A stretch of DNA of 64,000 nucleotides from Lactovum miscens (GTDB lineage Bacteria; Bacillota; Bacilli; Lactobacillales; Streptococcaceae), in NCBI RefSeq assembly GCF_014202895.1, contig NZ_JACHHV010000001.1:62001-126000 (forward strand). The letters run 5' to 3'. Every line of letters starts with the position of its first letter. Positions within the stretch are counted from its first letter, which is position 1. A model generated the notes under the pieces. It was not told where the DNA came from and did not search any database. It saw only the letters and a list, made by a program, of their open reading frames with translations. The position numbers and the translations under genes are program-made. This document shows positions 25,754 to 36,245 of the stretch, one piece after another.

Positions 25754-26704
25754 CTATTTCTTTTCAACATCATAGGCTTTAATAATTTCTGCGACAATCG
25801 GATGACGCACAACATCTCTTGATGAAAAGTAAATGAAATCAAGAGTTGAAATATGCCTCAACTTATCTTGAGCATCAATCAAACCCGATTTTTGATGAAC
25901 AGGTAAGTCAATTTGAGAAATATCCCCGTTCACAATCATTTTAGATCCAAAGCCCAGACGTGTTAAGAACATTTTCATCTGCATAACTGTGGTATTTTGA
26001 GCTTCATCTAGAATAACGAAAGCGTCATCCAAAGTCCGACCACGCATATAAGCTAGAGGAGCAATTTCAATAATACCACGTTCCATCATGCGCTCTGTTC
26101 CGGTTTTTCCAAGTATCTGATAGAGTGCATCGTAGACAGGACGCAGATAAGGATCAACCTTTTCCTGTAAATCACCTGGGAGAAAGCCAAGATTTTCTCC
26201 TGCTTCTACGGCTGGGCGTGTTAATATGATGCGTTTGACAGCACCGTTTCTAAGGGCTTGTATAGCCAGAACAACTGCCAAGAATGTCTTTCCTGTTCCA
26301 GCAGGTCCAATACCGAAGACCACATCATGACTTTTTACAGAATCCACATAATTCTTTTGGCCCATATTCTTAACTCGAATAGGCTTCCCATCAGCATCTT
26401 TTGTCAATTCAACTTCATAAAGTGCCATGAAGTTTGTCATATTGCCAGTTTGAACCATCTTCATGGCAATTGCTACATCTGGGCTGTGTACAGGAAGGCC
26501 ACGGCTAATCAACACCAAAAGCGCCTCAAATACTTGACGCGCTGAATCTGCATTTTCACCATTAATTTGTACAGTTTCTCCACGATAGTTAATGTTAACT
26601 TTAAGTGTCTCTTCAACCATTTTGAGGTAGCGATCTTCTGCGCCAAATAAGAGTACTGCGTCATCAAGATTCTTTAAGGTAAATTCGACTTTATTATCTG
26701 CCAA
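25754..26704 (-). CDS. phoH: PhoH-family ATPase (PhoL type)
   Basis: A 316-residue cytosolic ATPase with Walker [14 protein letters not shown] near residue 120, Walker [10 protein letters not shown], and [10 protein letters not shown]. Its cellular role is unclear but probably in RNA or ribosome metabolism, in line with the ybeY neighbour. The start is taken as TTG at 26704, which has GGAG six bases upstream and begins the conserved [12 protein letters not shown]; an earlier in-frame TTG (26749) lies inside a hairpin. Confidence 0.9.
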   Translation of the reverse strand: MADNKVEFTLKNLDDAVLLFGAEDRYLKMVEETLKVNINYRGETVQINGENADSARQVFEALLVLISRGLPVHSPDVAIAMKMVQTGNMTNFMALYEVELTKDADGKPIRVKNMGQKNYVDSVKSHDVVFGIGPAGTGKTFLAVVLAIQALRNGAVKRIILTRPAVEAGENLGFLPGDLQEKVDPYLRPVYDALYQILGKTGTERMMERGIIEIAPLAYMRGRTLDDAFVILDEAQNTTVMQMKMFLTRLGFGSKMIVNGDISQIDLPVHQKSGLIDAQDKLRHISTLDFIYFSSRDVVRHPIVAEIIKAYDVEKK

Positions 26705-26730
26705 GGTCTTCTCCGTGTCATCAGCTACGG

Positions 26731-26750
26731 CTTGTATTGAGAAATACAAG
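26731..26750. repeat. Perfect 8-bp hairpin in the phoH leader
   Basis: CTTGTATT and AATACAAG separated by four bases, 27 bases upstream of the preferred TTG start; could shape translation of phoH or act as an operator. Confidence 0.5.
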
Positions 26751-26776
26751 TTTGTCTATTTTACTTATCATAATTC

Positions 26777-26953
26777 TTATTCGTTGTCTAAATTTGTCTG
26801 ACGTTTTTCAGTTTCTGTTTTTTTTCGATACCACATTTTTCCGTTTGGATTATATTTCATGAGCAGTTCTTCAACTTTATCTGGTTGCCAATAATCTGCA
26901 GATGCAATAAAATTTCCATCTTTATCACGATTTGAAATAATTTTAAATCCCAT
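26777..26953 (-). CDS. Small conserved-looking hypothetical protein
   Basis: A 58-residue hydrophilic protein beginning MGFKIISNRDKDGNFIASAD, with YWQPDKVEELLMKYNPNGKMWY in the middle and a charged tail. The ATG has GAGAGG upstream at about 10 bases. The regular mix of residues and the position directly before phoH support a real gene. I cannot name a family. It probably shares the phoH-ybeY-dgkA transcript. Confidence 0.72.
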   Translation of the reverse strand: MGFKIISNRDKDGNFIASADYWQPDKVEELLMKYNPNGKMWYRKKTETEKRQTNLDNE

Positions 26954-27023
26954 TTACTTATCAACCTCTCAAAATACAACTACAAAAATCCCTAATGAGC
27001 TGAAAATTACTTTATTTAAATTA

Positions 27024-28346
27024 TCAATCAACAAACTCGAATTCAAATTTAACAATACGAACAATGTCTCCATCTTTAGCACCACGACGTCGTAGTTCTT
27101 CATCAACACCCATTGAACGAAGTTGACGGGCAAACTTCATCACAGATTCATCATGATCAAAGTTAGTCATCTTGAATAAACGTTCAAGTTTTACACCACC
27201 AAGAACCCACGTGGACACATCTTCGCGATAAACTGAAAATTCAAGTTTGCCAACTTCATCTTCAAAACCATAGTATGCTTCATCAGACTCAGCAAATTGA
27301 TCATCGTCATAAAGTTTAAATTCGCCTGTGTGTTTCACCAAGTCTGCCGTTGCTTCAAGCAGCCCACTTAGCCCATCCTTCGTCAAGGCAGAGATTTCAA
27401 TTATTTGTGGCAGATCCGCAAATTCACCAAATTTATTTATTAATTTTTTCTTAAATTCTTTAAGATTTTCGGCTGACTGAGGCATGTCCATTTTGTTAGC
27501 TACAATAATTTGTGGACGTTCCATCAGACGTAAATCATAACTTTCAAGTTCATTATTGATGGTTAGGTAATCTTCAAAAGGATCTCTTCCATCAATGGCT
27601 GGCATATCAATTACGTGAAGCAAAACACGAGTACGCTCAATATGACGGAGAAACTCAATTCCTAAACCTGCCCCTTGATGAGCCCCTTCAATTAACCCTG
27701 GCATATCAGCTACGACAAAACTTGAACCATATCCTACATGGACCATACCAATGTTTGGCACTAAAGTTGTAAAGTGGTAGGCTCCAATCTTGGGCCGAGC
27801 ATTTGAAATAACCGACAAAAGAGTTGACTTACCAACTGATGGAAAGCCAACCAATCCAACATCTGCCAAGACTCGGAGTTCAAGCATGAGAGTACGCTCT
27901 TGACCTGGTTCTCCATTTTCTGCAACCTCAGGTGCAGGATTATTGTGTGTAGCAAAACGCATGTTGCCACGACCTCCTCGTCCACCTTTGGCGGCCAAAA
28001 ATGTTTCACCATTTTTACGCAAATCGGCTAACACTTCACCTGTTTCAGCATCTTTAACCGTTGTGCCTTCTGGGACATCTAAGTATATGTCTTCAGCACC
28101 ATGACCATGCATTCCTTTAGTCATACCCTTTTCACCGGCATTTCCCTTCCAGATGCGATGGTACCTAAAATCCATTAATGTATTCAGTCCCTCATCAACG
28201 ATCAGGAAAATGTCGCCACCGCGACCACCATCACCACCCCAAGGGCCACCGTCCGGAACAAATTTTTCATGCCGGAAAGAAACGGCACCATCGCCGCCCT
28301 TACCTGCTCGTAATACAATTTTTGCTGTGTCGAGAAATAATGCCAT
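27024..28346 (-). CDS. obgE: Obg GTPase (ribosome assembly, stress)
   Basis: A 440-residue GTPase: Gly-rich Obg domain (residues 1-158, with GGDGGRGGD and [12 protein letters not shown]), G domain with [27 protein letters not shown] and NKMD, and a C-terminal OCT domain ending in an acidic tail. It binds the 50S subunit and responds to nutrient state. The ATG lies six bases after TGTTATAAT with no ribosome site: probable leaderless mRNA. Confidence 0.97.
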   Translation of the reverse strand: MALFLDTAKIVLRAGKGGDGAVSFRHEKFVPDGGPWGGDGGRGGDIFLIVDEGLNTLMDFRYHRIWKGNAGEKGMTKGMHGHGAEDIYLDVPEGTTVKDAETGEVLADLRKNGETFLAAKGGRGGRGNMRFATHNNPAPEVAENGEPGQERTLMLELRVLADVGLVGFPSVGKSTLLSVISNARPKIGAYHFTTLVPNIGMVHVGYGSSFVVADMPGLIEGAHQGAGLGIEFLRHIERTRVLLHVIDMPAIDGRDPFEDYLTINNELESYDLRLMERPQIIVANKMDMPQSAENLKEFKKKLINKFGEFADLPQIIEISALTKDGLSGLLEATADLVKHTGEFKLYDDDQFAESDEAYYGFEDEVGKLEFSVYREDVSTWVLGGVKLERLFKMTNFDHDESVMKFARQLRSMGVDEELRRRGAKDGDIVRIVKFEFEFVD

Positions 28347-28352
28347 AAAGCT

Positions 28353-28361
28353 ATTATAACA
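28353..28361 (-). promoter_or_regulatory. obgE promoter, leaderless type
   Basis: Minus-strand TGTTATAAT (TATAAT 28353-28358), six bases, ATG; -35 weak. Confidence 0.72.
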
Positions 28362-28423
28362 TAAACTTTAATTTCAACATGGTCTACTTTCCTATTATTC
28401 CAAACCAAGAATTCACTAAATCA

Positions 28424-28447
28424 AAAAAAACGCCCAAAGGCGTTTTC
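28424..28447 (-). terminator. Terminator of the aquaporin gene
   Basis: AACGCC/GGCGTT stem with a 4-base loop and eight T on the minus strand. Confidence 0.88.
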
Positions 28448-28465
28448 TATTAAAAATTTAATAAT

Positions 28466-29290
28466 TTATTTTGATAAGGCAGCTTTTTGGATATAACGAT
28501 ATGCGGTTACACCTATATACATGCCAAGGATAGTACCAAGAATGTAAATTAAATAACCTGCCCAGATTACAGAACCCTTAGTTTCAAAAGCACCAATTGT
28601 CAATGCTACCGCAGGATTCATGATAGCTGTTGAGCCTGCAAGGCTAGCTGCTGCAAAAAGACCAAAGCCTACGGAAAAGCCGGTTTCCCACATTGATTTG
28701 TTTTCTGAATAAAATGCATGCCCAATACCAAGCCCGAAGATAGCTGAACCAAGGATTTCAGTTCCTAAAGTCATCCATTCTGTACCTTTAGCAACAGTTG
28801 CATTGATAAAGCCAAGATCAATCTTACTACCAAGTTCAGCTACAGTCATGTTGTTTGTCTTCGCAAAAGCCGCTACATCGCTTGCACTAGTTGGTGGAGT
28901 TGTGATTCCCATTTGAGAGCCATATTGTGAAAGATATCTGAAAATGTTTGCATCCAGGTTGGCACGCCAGATGGCATGGAAGATCAAAAGAGCCAAAGCA
29001 GCACCAATTAATTGTGCAATAATATAAGCAATTGCTTTCATCCATGGCACTTTTTTATTAATTGCAAGTGCGATCGAGATTGCTGGATTTAAATGAGCCC
29101 CTGAAATATTTCCAAAGATGATTACCAAGAATACTAAAACAAAGCCAACTCCAAGCATCCCAACTGGAGCTGATACACCTGCTAAATAAATAATTGCACC
29201 TGCAAGCAAGAAGGTACCAATAAGTTCGGCAAGTAAAGCGCTGATTTTCAATGTCTCTTCAGTTGTGTTTGTTTCAACTGTTTCTGTCAT
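28466..29290 (-). CDS. Aquaporin/glycerol facilitator family channel
   Basis: A 274-residue MIP channel with six membrane helices and both NPA boxes: GAHLNPAISIALA (about residue 70) and AIMNPAVALTIGAF (about 225). A long polar insertion (about residues 118-160, with TPPTSASDVAAF) sits between helices 3 and 4, larger than in classic AqpZ. Water or small-solute specificity cannot be read. AAGGAG precedes the ATG; the promoter is at 29360-29388. Confidence 0.9.
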   Translation of the reverse strand: MTETVETNTTEETLKISALLAELIGTFLLAGAIIYLAGVSAPVGMLGVGFVLVFLVIIFGNISGAHLNPAISIALAINKKVPWMKAIAYIIAQLIGAALALLIFHAIWRANLDANIFRYLSQYGSQMGITTPPTSASDVAAFAKTNNMTVAELGSKIDLGFINATVAKGTEWMTLGTEILGSAIFGLGIGHAFYSENKSMWETGFSVGFGLFAAASLAGSTAIMNPAVALTIGAFETKGSVIWAGYLIYILGTILGMYIGVTAYRYIQKAALSK

Positions 29291-29359
29291 TTCTTTCTCC
29301 TTTATAAGTTAGCTAAGTAAATAAAAAACCAAGCCATATCTAATTAAAATAACTCCTAA

Positions 29360-29388
29360 ATTATAGCATATCTACAGGGTGACTTCAA
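29360..29388 (-). promoter_or_regulatory. Promoter of the aquaporin gene
   Basis: Minus-strand TTGAAG, 17 bases, TGCTATAAT with TATAAT at 29360-29365 (extended -10). Leader of about 60 bases. Confidence 0.72.
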
Positions 29389-29436
29389 TGTGAGGTGTTT
29401 CACCAGGAGCTTCTACCAGCTTTTTTTAAGTTTGGT

Positions 29437-30789
29437 TTAAAGTAAGGTAGCTTCTTCTGTTGTTAATATCTCAACCAATTTAGCCAGTCCCATACCGTTA
29501 GACCCCTTAATCAAGATCTGATCACCTTCTCTTATAAATTCTTGAACTGCTTGGCTAAGCTCATCAAAACTTGTAAAGTACAGAGCTTCTGGTAATTTTT
29601 CTGCAAGATTTTTCATCATCGGTCCATAGAGAAAGATCTTATCTAGTTTTTCATTTTGAACAACTGCAGAAATGCTGGCGTGTAGTTCAGCAGAATGTTC
29701 ACCCAGTTCAAGCATATCCGCAAGAACTACAACTTTCCTTCCACCGAAATTTCTTTCAATCGCTTGAAAAGTCTCAAGAATAAGGCGCATAGCCGTTGGA
29801 TTGGCGTTATAGACATCTGACAAGATATCAACCCCATTAACAGATTTGAGCCATTCGGTCCGATTTTTGGTCAATTGCACGCTAGATAATGCTTGGTGAA
29901 TCTTTCCTTCTGGAACTCCTTCAAGTTTTCCAACGTAAGCTGCCAACATTGCATTGTTTGCATTAAATTTCCCTGGCACTGGAATCGTGATCGATTTTCC
30001 AAAAAAATTCGTTTCAAAAGTCAAATTTTCCTTATGTTCAGTTAACTTCGTAACATATAAGTCAGCTCCAGTTTTCCCAAACCTAACAATCTTTTGCCCT
30101 TCAGGAATGAATTCATCAATGATTGGGTCTGCAGGAGCAACTAGAACATTTTCACGTTTTAGTCCTGCAGTAATTCCCATTTTTCCCCGAGCAATCTCTT
30201 TCCTAGTCCCGAAAAATTCTAAATGTGATTCACCAATTAATGTAATCAGAGCTATTTTTGGATTTGCTAGTTCCGACAAAAAAACAATATCTCCTGGACG
30301 ATCCATTCCCATTTCGAGAACAAGCTTTTCTGTATCTTCAGGCATTGACAATATCGTATAAGGCAGCCCAATCTCATTATTGTTATTTCCTTGAGTTTTA
30401 TAGGTCCTATAATGGGTTGCCAAAACAGCTGCTGTCATATCCTTAGTAGTCGTTTTGCCATTTGAGCCTGTTATGGAAATAACATCGGGATTTTCCTTTT
30501 TCAAATAGTAATGAGCAAGCCCCTGTAGTGCAACCTTAGTATCAGCTACTTGTAAAAAAGGATTCTCTTCGCTTAATGGATACTGCGTAAGCGTAACAAG
30601 TGCTCCTTGAAGAAAGGCCTTCTTGATAAAGTCGTGTCCGTCATGTTCACCTTTCAACGGGAGAAAAACGTCTCCACTTTCAATCTTTCGGCTATCAAAT
30701 TCAAGCTTATTTATTTTCAGATCTTTATACTTTTCAAAATCATTAGTGGCATGAACTGCCCGACCAATCTCGTGTAATGTTAAATTCAT
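29437..30789 (-). CDS. murF: UDP-MurNAc-tripeptide D-alanyl-D-alanine ligase
   Basis: A 450-residue Mur ligase that adds D-Ala-D-Ala to the UDP-MurNAc tripeptide. ATP loop ITGSNGKTTTKDM near residue 107, LVLEMGMDRPGDI, and YNANPTAM in the third domain. It directly follows ddl, which supplies its dipeptide. The ATG has no ribosome site and stands seven bases after TGTTAAAAT, right after the ddl terminator. Confidence 0.97.
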   Translation of the reverse strand: MNLTLHEIGRAVHATNDFEKYKDLKINKLEFDSRKIESGDVFLPLKGEHDGHDFIKKAFLQGALVTLTQYPLSEENPFLQVADTKVALQGLAHYYLKKENPDVISITGSNGKTTTKDMTAAVLATHYRTYKTQGNNNNEIGLPYTILSMPEDTEKLVLEMGMDRPGDIVFLSELANPKIALITLIGESHLEFFGTRKEIARGKMGITAGLKRENVLVAPADPIIDEFIPEGQKIVRFGKTGADLYVTKLTEHKENLTFETNFFGKSITIPVPGKFNANNAMLAAYVGKLEGVPEGKIHQALSSVQLTKNRTEWLKSVNGVDILSDVYNANPTAMRLILETFQAIERNFGGRKVVVLADMLELGEHSAELHASISAVVQNEKLDKIFLYGPMMKNLAEKLPEALYFTSFDELSQAVQEFIREGDQILIKGSNGMGLAKLVEILTTEEATLL

Positions 30790-30796
30790 AGCTTTA

Positions 30797-30805
30797 ATTT
30801 TAACA
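30797..30805 (-). promoter_or_regulatory. murF promoter, leaderless type
   Basis: Minus-strand TGTTAAAAT (TAAAAT 30797-30802), seven bases, ATG; abuts the T-run of the ddl terminator. Confidence 0.6.
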
Positions 30806-30829
30806 AAAAAAGTAGATCATGACCTACTT
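30803..30829 (-). terminator. Intrinsic terminator of ddl
   Basis: Stem AAGTAG/CTACTT (30810-30815 with 30824-30829) followed by seven T on the minus strand. Confidence 0.75.
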
Positions 30830-30853
30830 CAATTTTAATTTCATATTTATTTT

Positions 30854-31885
30854 TTAGTTTCCTAAATGTGACTCACGGATTATAAAGGCTGATTGAGCTA
30901 ACTCAACTAATTTTTCAATCAATTCTGGGTATTTTAATCCCATATTATCCCAAAGAAGTGGGTACATTGACCATTGAGTAAAGCCAGGTATTGAATTAAT
31001 TTCATTCAGATAAAGATGGTTCTCATTATCTAGGAAAAAATCACATCGTGACATTCCAGTTCCATTGACTGCCTTATATGCCTTGATGGCATATGTCCGA
31101 ATTTGATGAACTAATTTTTCTGAGATATCCGCTGGAATAGCCATTTCAATCCTATTGTCAAGGTATTTTGATTTATAGTCGTAAAAATCAACATCTTTGA
31201 TAACTTCACCAGGAAAAGCAGCCTTGACCTCATTGCCATTCCCTAGGACTGCACATTCAATCTCTCGTGCATTGACCACCCCTTGCTCAACAACCACACG
31301 ACTGTCAAACTTGAAAGCCTCGGTCAGCGCCAAATTTAATTCAGCAACATTCTCAGCTTTAGAAATACCCACGCTTGAACCCATATTGGAAGGTTTCACA
31401 AATACCGGAAATTTAAGCTTAGCAGCAACTTCTTCAATGATTTGCCATTCGTTTTCCCCTGCTAAAGCAGTAACATATGGTACTTGAGGGATATTCAAAG
31501 AAGTAAAGACAAGTTTAGCTAAAAGCTTATCCATCGTGCTCGAAGCAGATAATACACTTGGACCAACATAAGGCATGTGTAGGATTTCTAAAAAACCTTG
31601 GATAGTGCCATCTTCACCCATTGGTCCATGAAGGATTGGTAAAACAACTGCCTTATCTTCATAAATATCACCAGGCATAATTTTAAAATTTTCGTCTCTC
31701 GTTTGATTGGTCATCAATTCGCTCAAGTCAGTAACGCGATAGAAATCTCCATTATCGGAAATAAAATAGGGAATTATTTCAAACTTTTCCTTATTCGTTG
31801 CTGAGATCACATTTTTCGCTGATAGAACCGATACTTCCTTTTCGGCACTACGTCCACCATATAAAACTATTAACTTTTGTTTCAA
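30854..31885 (-). CDS. ddl: D-alanine-D-alanine ligase
   Basis: A 343-residue ATP-grasp enzyme. Motifs: [14 protein letters not shown] at the N-terminus, [13 protein letters not shown], and the magnesium/substrate block [11 protein letters not shown]. The start is TTG at 31885 with GGGAG six bases upstream; a longer frame from 31927 overlaps recR. It feeds MurF. Confidence 0.95.
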   Translation of the reverse strand: MKQKLIVLYGGRSAEKEVSVLSAKNVISATNKEKFEIIPYFISDNGDFYRVTDLSELMTNQTRDENFKIMPGDIYEDKAVVLPILHGPMGEDGTIQGFLEILHMPYVGPSVLSASSTMDKLLAKLVFTSLNIPQVPYVTALAGENEWQIIEEVAAKLKFPVFVKPSNMGSSVGISKAENVAELNLALTEAFKFDSRVVVEQGVVNAREIECAVLGNGNEVKAAFPGEVIKDVDFYDYKSKYLDNRIEMAIPADISEKLVHQIRTYAIKAYKAVNGTGMSRCDFFLDNENHLYLNEINSIPGFTQWSMYPLLWDNMGLKYPELIEKLVELAQSAFIIRESHLGN

Positions 31886-31904
31886 TTTCTTCTCCCGACT
31901 GCCT

Positions 31905-32501
31905 TTAAATTTCCTGTCTGTTTTCAACAGCTTTTATCAACGTTACTTCATTGGCATATTCTATGTCTGATCCAACAGCAAGTCCGTGTGCTAAACGAGT
32001 TACCTTAATACCTGCAGGCTTAATCAGACGAGAGAGGTACATTGCTGTGGTTTCGCCCTCACTACTAGCATTTGTAGCGATAATAATCTCTTGAACTATG
32101 TTGTCATGTAAGCGTCGAATTAGACTCTTAATGTTAATATCATCTGGGGTGACGTTATCAAAAACTGAAATAGTACCATGAAGGACATGGTAAAGACCGT
32201 GATATTCTCCTACGCGTTCAAATACAGTGACATCTCGTATTTCTTCTACGACTAGGATTTGGGATTTATCACGATTTGGGTCTGAACAAATCTCACAGAT
32301 TTCCCCGCTGGCTAAATTCCCGCAAATCTTGCAGTATTGAAGTTCACGCTTCGCGGCAAGTAAATTTGCAGCAAAGTCATTCACATCCTGATCAGCCATG
32401 CCAATTGTGTGAAAGGCAAGGCGGGTGGCTGTTTTCTGACCAATACCTGGGAGTTTCTGATAAGATTCGATTAATTTTGCTAATTGTTCTGGATAGTACA
32501 T
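31905..32501 (-). CDS. recR: Recombination mediator protein RecR
   Basis: A 198-residue protein for RecFOR-dependent gap repair. Helix-hairpin-helix [15 protein letters not shown], four-Cys zinc finger [16 protein letters not shown], and a Toprim domain starting [10 protein letters not shown]. Its ATG overlaps the pbp2b stop (TAATG), so translation is coupled; pbp2b-recR-ddl is a common streptococcal order. Confidence 0.97.
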   Translation of the reverse strand: MYYPEQLAKLIESYQKLPGIGQKTATRLAFHTIGMADQDVNDFAANLLAAKRELQYCKICGNLASGEICEICSDPNRDKSQILVVEEIRDVTVFERVGEYHGLYHVLHGTISVFDNVTPDDINIKSLIRRLHDNIVQEIIIATNASSEGETTAMYLSRLIKPAGIKVTRLAHGLAVGSDIEYANEVTLIKAVENRQEI

Positions 32502-34609
32502 TATTTTATAATTTTCATTTGAACGGCTAGATTAATAATGTCTCGAATCATGTCTTGATTGACATGTGTAGACATTGACACATCTGGCACCATAACTGCA
32601 ACTGCGATCTGTGGGCTTGGCCCAGGCGCAAAAGCAATAGCATTATTTACAGTGACTGGATCACCATTTGTGGCATAACCTTCTGAGGTACCAGTTTTTG
32701 CATAAATCTCGGTTAGAGCTCCCTTACCAATCAAAGAACCAGTTGTGAGTGAATGTCCACCATAAACAACATCATGCATTCCCTGATGGATAATTGCCAT
32801 ATTTTCTGAAGAGATATTAACTTTGTCCATTGTTTTTGGCTGAATAGTTGAGACAACACTGCCAAGACTGCTATCAGTGCTTTGATAGATACCGTCAACT
32901 ATGTGAGGTGCCAGTCTTACACCATTATTAGCAATCGTTTGGGCATATTGGGCAAGTTGAAGAGGGCTATAAGTATCATATTGACCAAAAGGCTCTTGTA
33001 ACAATTTACCCATTGTTGATTCTGGGTCGTCTGGTGAATTAACAATACCTGTTGTTCCACCAGGAATATCTATCCCCGTTTCTACCCCTAAACCATAAGA
33101 AGCATAGGCCGCTCTCAGTTCATTATATACTTTATCTTGATTAGTAGTGGCAACCGTCATATTGGGACTATATGGTTGTCCCAACATTTTTAGTGTAAGT
33201 TGAACCATATAGGTATTAGATGAATATTCGAGAGCTTGTTGTGCTGAGATCGGCATCGGATTGGTAGATCCCCAATAAGAGGCAATAGGATTAGAACCTT
33301 TAATTTGGATAATTTGATCATTTTGAATCTCATTACCGCTAATTACGCCTGCATTCCAAGCAGCCGTTAAGGTACCTGGCTTGACAGTTGACCCTGGTAT
33401 AAATGCATCATTCATTGTAGCAAGCGAATCACTAGTCAAAACACCGGTTGTCGTATCTCGGTCAATCCCATTCATAGCAAGAATTGCACCTGTCTGGGAA
33501 TTTAGCACAACAGCATAGGCACCACTGACATGAGAATTTTGCGGATTAAGAATCCCACCCAAATCTTTTTGCAGAATTTGCTGGACTCCATTTTCAAAAT
33601 CTAAATTGACCGTCAATTTAATGTTCTTTCCAGGAGAACCCGCTTGGACGACTGATTTTGATTTTTCAGTTTCATCCGGATTAATGGTAAGTTGATCAAC
33701 TTCTTTCTTTCCTTGAAGAACAGACTCATAACCTTTTTCCAGATAAGAAAGTCCAACCCGATCATTCATTGCATAACCCTGTTTCAACAAGGCAGCTGCA
33801 TCCTCCTGAGGAAGTCCCGCTTTTGTTGTAGAAACGGTCCCAATAATCGGTGTTAGAAGATTCCCCTGACTAATCGTATGATCCCAATCTGTTCCAAAAG
33901 CAATTCCTGGCAATTGACTCAGTTCAGAGGCAATGGCGGCTTGTTGTTCAGAACTAATATTGCCAGATGCAATGTTTGAAGTCGCATAAAGCTTAGTTGC
34001 GTTCATCTCTTTAAAAAGCTCTGCAGCAATCAAATCATCTCCGCTATACTGAACTTGACTATCTTTGACTAATCCAACTAGTTTAGCATAAACCTGTCCT
34101 TCAGTCAGACGTCTCCCTTGGCTGTCCACTTGATCTTTAGATTTTAATTTAGCTTGGGTTGCTTGAAGGTTTTTTGGATCTGACAAAAAATAATCTTTTA
34201 AATCCCTTGTTGTTAAATTTGAGGCATCAACATTATCTCTTAAGACGGCAACCAGTTTTATTGAATTTTGCCGCATCTGATCGCTGGTTATGGATGCTTT
34301 TCTTTCGAAAGTCACCGCAGGAATCGTCGTTGTAGCAGCCAAAACTTTCCCAGTCGCATCAAAAATCTGACCACGAGGCATACTTTGTGTAACCGTCGTA
34401 CTTGATCCAGTTTGCTTTAATTTATCAGCATAAAAAGGTTTAGTTAAGATTTGCATATAATAAAGACGTCCAAGCAACACTAAAAATAAAACAAAGATGA
34501 CTGCGAACAGAATATTTACTCGAAGTTTAATATTTGTTGTTTTAATTTTTAAATGTTTTCTTTCTTCAAAATTCGAATCTTTTTTTTGAGATCTTTTTCT
34601 TCTAAGCAT
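32501..34609 (-). CDS. pbp2b: Class B penicillin-binding protein 2b (elongation transpeptidase)
   Basis: A 702-residue transpeptidase. N-terminal anchor helix ([20 protein letters not shown], about 32-51), dimerisation domain, and transpeptidase motifs SxxK ([10 protein letters not shown]), SxN (SSNTYM) and KTG (YAKTGTSEG). It pairs with an SEDS partner in side-wall synthesis. The ATG lacks a ribosome site and is seven bases after TGATAGAAT. Confidence 0.94.
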   Translation of the reverse strand: MLRRKRSQKKDSNFEERKHLKIKTTNIKLRVNILFAVIFVLFLVLLGRLYYMQILTKPFYADKLKQTGSSTTVTQSMPRGQIFDATGKVLAATTTIPAVTFERKASITSDQMRQNSIKLVAVLRDNVDASNLTTRDLKDYFLSDPKNLQATQAKLKSKDQVDSQGRRLTEGQVYAKLVGLVKDSQVQYSGDDLIAAELFKEMNATKLYATSNIASGNISSEQQAAIASELSQLPGIAFGTDWDHTISQGNLLTPIIGTVSTTKAGLPQEDAAALLKQGYAMNDRVGLSYLEKGYESVLQGKKEVDQLTINPDETEKSKSVVQAGSPGKNIKLTVNLDFENGVQQILQKDLGGILNPQNSHVSGAYAVVLNSQTGAILAMNGIDRDTTTGVLTSDSLATMNDAFIPGSTVKPGTLTAAWNAGVISGNEIQNDQIIQIKGSNPIASYWGSTNPMPISAQQALEYSSNTYMVQLTLKMLGQPYSPNMTVATTNQDKVYNELRAAYASYGLGVETGIDIPGGTTGIVNSPDDPESTMGKLLQEPFGQYDTYSPLQLAQYAQTIANNGVRLAPHIVDGIYQSTDSSLGSVVSTIQPKTMDKVNISSENMAIIHQGMHDVVYGGHSLTTGSLIGKGALTEIYAKTGTSEGYATNGDPVTVNNAIAFAPGPSPQIAVAVMVPDVSMSTHVNQDMIRDIINLAVQMKIIK

Positions 34610-34616
34610 TAGTGAT

Positions 34617-34625
34617 ATTCTATCA
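34617..34625 (-). promoter_or_regulatory. pbp2b promoter, leaderless type
   Basis: Minus-strand TGATAGAAT (TAGAAT 34617-34622), seven bases, ATG. Confidence 0.55.
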
Positions 34626-34696
34626 CAATTTGAGTCAAAAAATTAGCGCTAAATTCTCGAAAATTTTAAATGTTTTTCATAAAAAATCATTACCTT

Positions 34697-34733
34697 TTTT
34701 AAAAAAAAGCCCATTTTACGGGACTTTTTTTAT
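34697..34733 (-). terminator. Terminator of gpmA
   Basis: Minus-strand AAAAG-CCC/GGG-CTTTT stem (one bulged base) followed by eight T, 10 bases after gpmA. Confidence 0.8.
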
Positions 34734-34741
34734 CTTGTTAC

Positions 34742-35437
34742 TTACTTCTCTTCCAAGTAATACTCTGAAGTCACGTTCAAATTTTCATCAAACTCGAAAA
34801 CAAGTGGTGGAAAGTTTGGAATTTCTACACCAACGATCTCATCATCAGATAATCCTTTGATCTGCTTAACGAGAGCACGGATTGAGTTTCCGTGAGCACC
34901 AACAAAGACATTTTTACCGTCTTTAAGAGCTGGTGCAATTTCGTCCTCCCAGAAAGGCAATGCGCGTTCCAAAGTGATTTTAAGGTTTTCTCCATCAGGG
35001 ATGCGTGAATCTTGAAGATTCGCATAGCGACGATCGCCGTGAGCTGTATTTTCATCATCATGAGGCATTGCAGGTGGCAATACATCATATGAACGACGCC
35101 AGATATGTACTTGATCATCACCATATTTAGCAGCTGCATCAGCTTTGTTTAAACCAGTTAAACCACCATAGTGACGCTCATTCAACCGCCAAGATTTAAT
35201 AACTGGTACCCAAAGTTGATCTGAATATTCAAGAGCCAAATTAGTTGTTTTTATGGCTCTTTTTAAAACTGATGTGTAGGCGATATCAAATTTGATACCA
35301 GCTTCTTTGATTAATTTACCCGCTTTAACTGCTTGCTCTGTTCCTTCTTCTGATAAGTCAACATCCGCCCAACCTGTAAAAAGATTAGCAAGATTCCAAT
35401 CAGATTGACCATGACGGGCAAATACTAATTTCGGCAT
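34742..35437 (-). CDS. gpmA: 2,3-bisphosphoglycerate-dependent phosphoglycerate mutase
   Basis: A 231-residue glycolytic enzyme that interconverts 3- and 2-phosphoglycerate. Catalytic RHGQSDWN at residues 8-15, [16 protein letters not shown], and the second His in [18 protein letters not shown] precedes the ATG. Single gene with a long leader of about 75 bases and its own terminator. Confidence 0.97.
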   Translation of the reverse strand: MPKLVFARHGQSDWNLANLFTGWADVDLSEEGTEQAVKAGKLIKEAGIKFDIAYTSVLKRAIKTTNLALEYSDQLWVPVIKSWRLNERHYGGLTGLNKADAAAKYGDDQVHIWRRSYDVLPPAMPHDDENTAHGDRRYANLQDSRIPDGENLKITLERALPFWEDEIAPALKDGKNVFVGAHGNSIRALVKQIKGLSDDEIVGVEIPNFPPLVFEFDENLNVTSEYYLEEK

Positions 35438-35512
35438 ATTTTTCTCCTTTAAGCCTGTTTAAATATAAGTAATATCCACGTGAGCTTATGCTGTTCGTGT
35501 ATTTACTCACAT

Positions 35513-35521
35513 ATTATAGCA
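35513..35521 (-). promoter_or_regulatory. Extended -10 promoter of gpmA
   Basis: Minus-strand TGCTATAAT (TATAAT 35513-35518), about 70 bases before the ATG. Confidence 0.65.
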
Positions 35522-35564
35522 AATTTTATAAATGGTCGCATTCTTTGACTGTTTTTGCACAAAC

Positions 35565-36245
35565 TCAAACTTTTCGACCGTGTAGTACAAGTTTAATCAC
35601 AGCATTTCCAATCATTTGACTTATAAAGACAATAATCAGAACAAAGATAAGAGAAACAAAAGTTACATCGTTGGCTCCACGTTGGTAGCCATATTGGACA
35701 GCCATATTGCCCAGGCCCCCACCACCGACGATACCGGCCATGGCCGTCAAACCAACAACTGAGATTGTCGTAAAGTTGAGATCTCGTAAGATAGGGATGA
35801 GCCCTTCTTTGAGATAAACCCGAAAAATAATACCTAAATTACTTGTTCCCATGGCTTTAGCAGCCTCAACTACTCCTGGATCTACTTCCATCAAGCTATT
35901 TTGAACCATACGAGCAAAGAAGGGAATCGTCCCAACTACAATGGGAACAGTTACAGCAGCGGTACCAATAGAGGTACCAACTAATAAACGCGTGAAAGGA
36001 ATAATAGCTACCAATAAGATAATGAATGGAATAGCACGGCCAATATCAACAATCTTATCTAGAATTATATAAACTATACGGTTGGGGGTCAGGCCATTTT
36101 CATTCGTTGAAAGTAAGATGAGACCAATAATAATACCAAACATTCCAGAAATAACCATAGTCAAAATTGTCATGAGGAGTGTATCTATGGTAGCCTGCCC
36201 GAAGTCAGGCCAATATTGCCCGACATTTGGGAAAAATTTATTCAT
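35565..36245 (-). CDS. metI: Methionine ABC transporter permease MetI
   Basis: A 226-residue permease with five helices and the ABC coupling motif EAAKAMGTSNLGIIFRVYLKE at about residues 125-145. Together with MetN and the MetQ proteins it imports methionine. The ATG overlaps the metN stop (TAATG), so expression is coupled. Confidence 0.93.
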   Translation of the reverse strand: MNKFFPNVGQYWPDFGQATIDTLLMTILTMVISGMFGIIIGLILLSTNENGLTPNRIVYIILDKIVDIGRAIPFIILLVAIIPFTRLLVGTSIGTAAVTVPIVVGTIPFFARMVQNSLMEVDPGVVEAAKAMGTSNLGIIFRVYLKEGLIPILRDLNFTTISVVGLTAMAGIVGGGGLGNMAVQYGYQRGANDVTFVSLIFVLIIVFISQMIGNAVIKLVLHGRKV

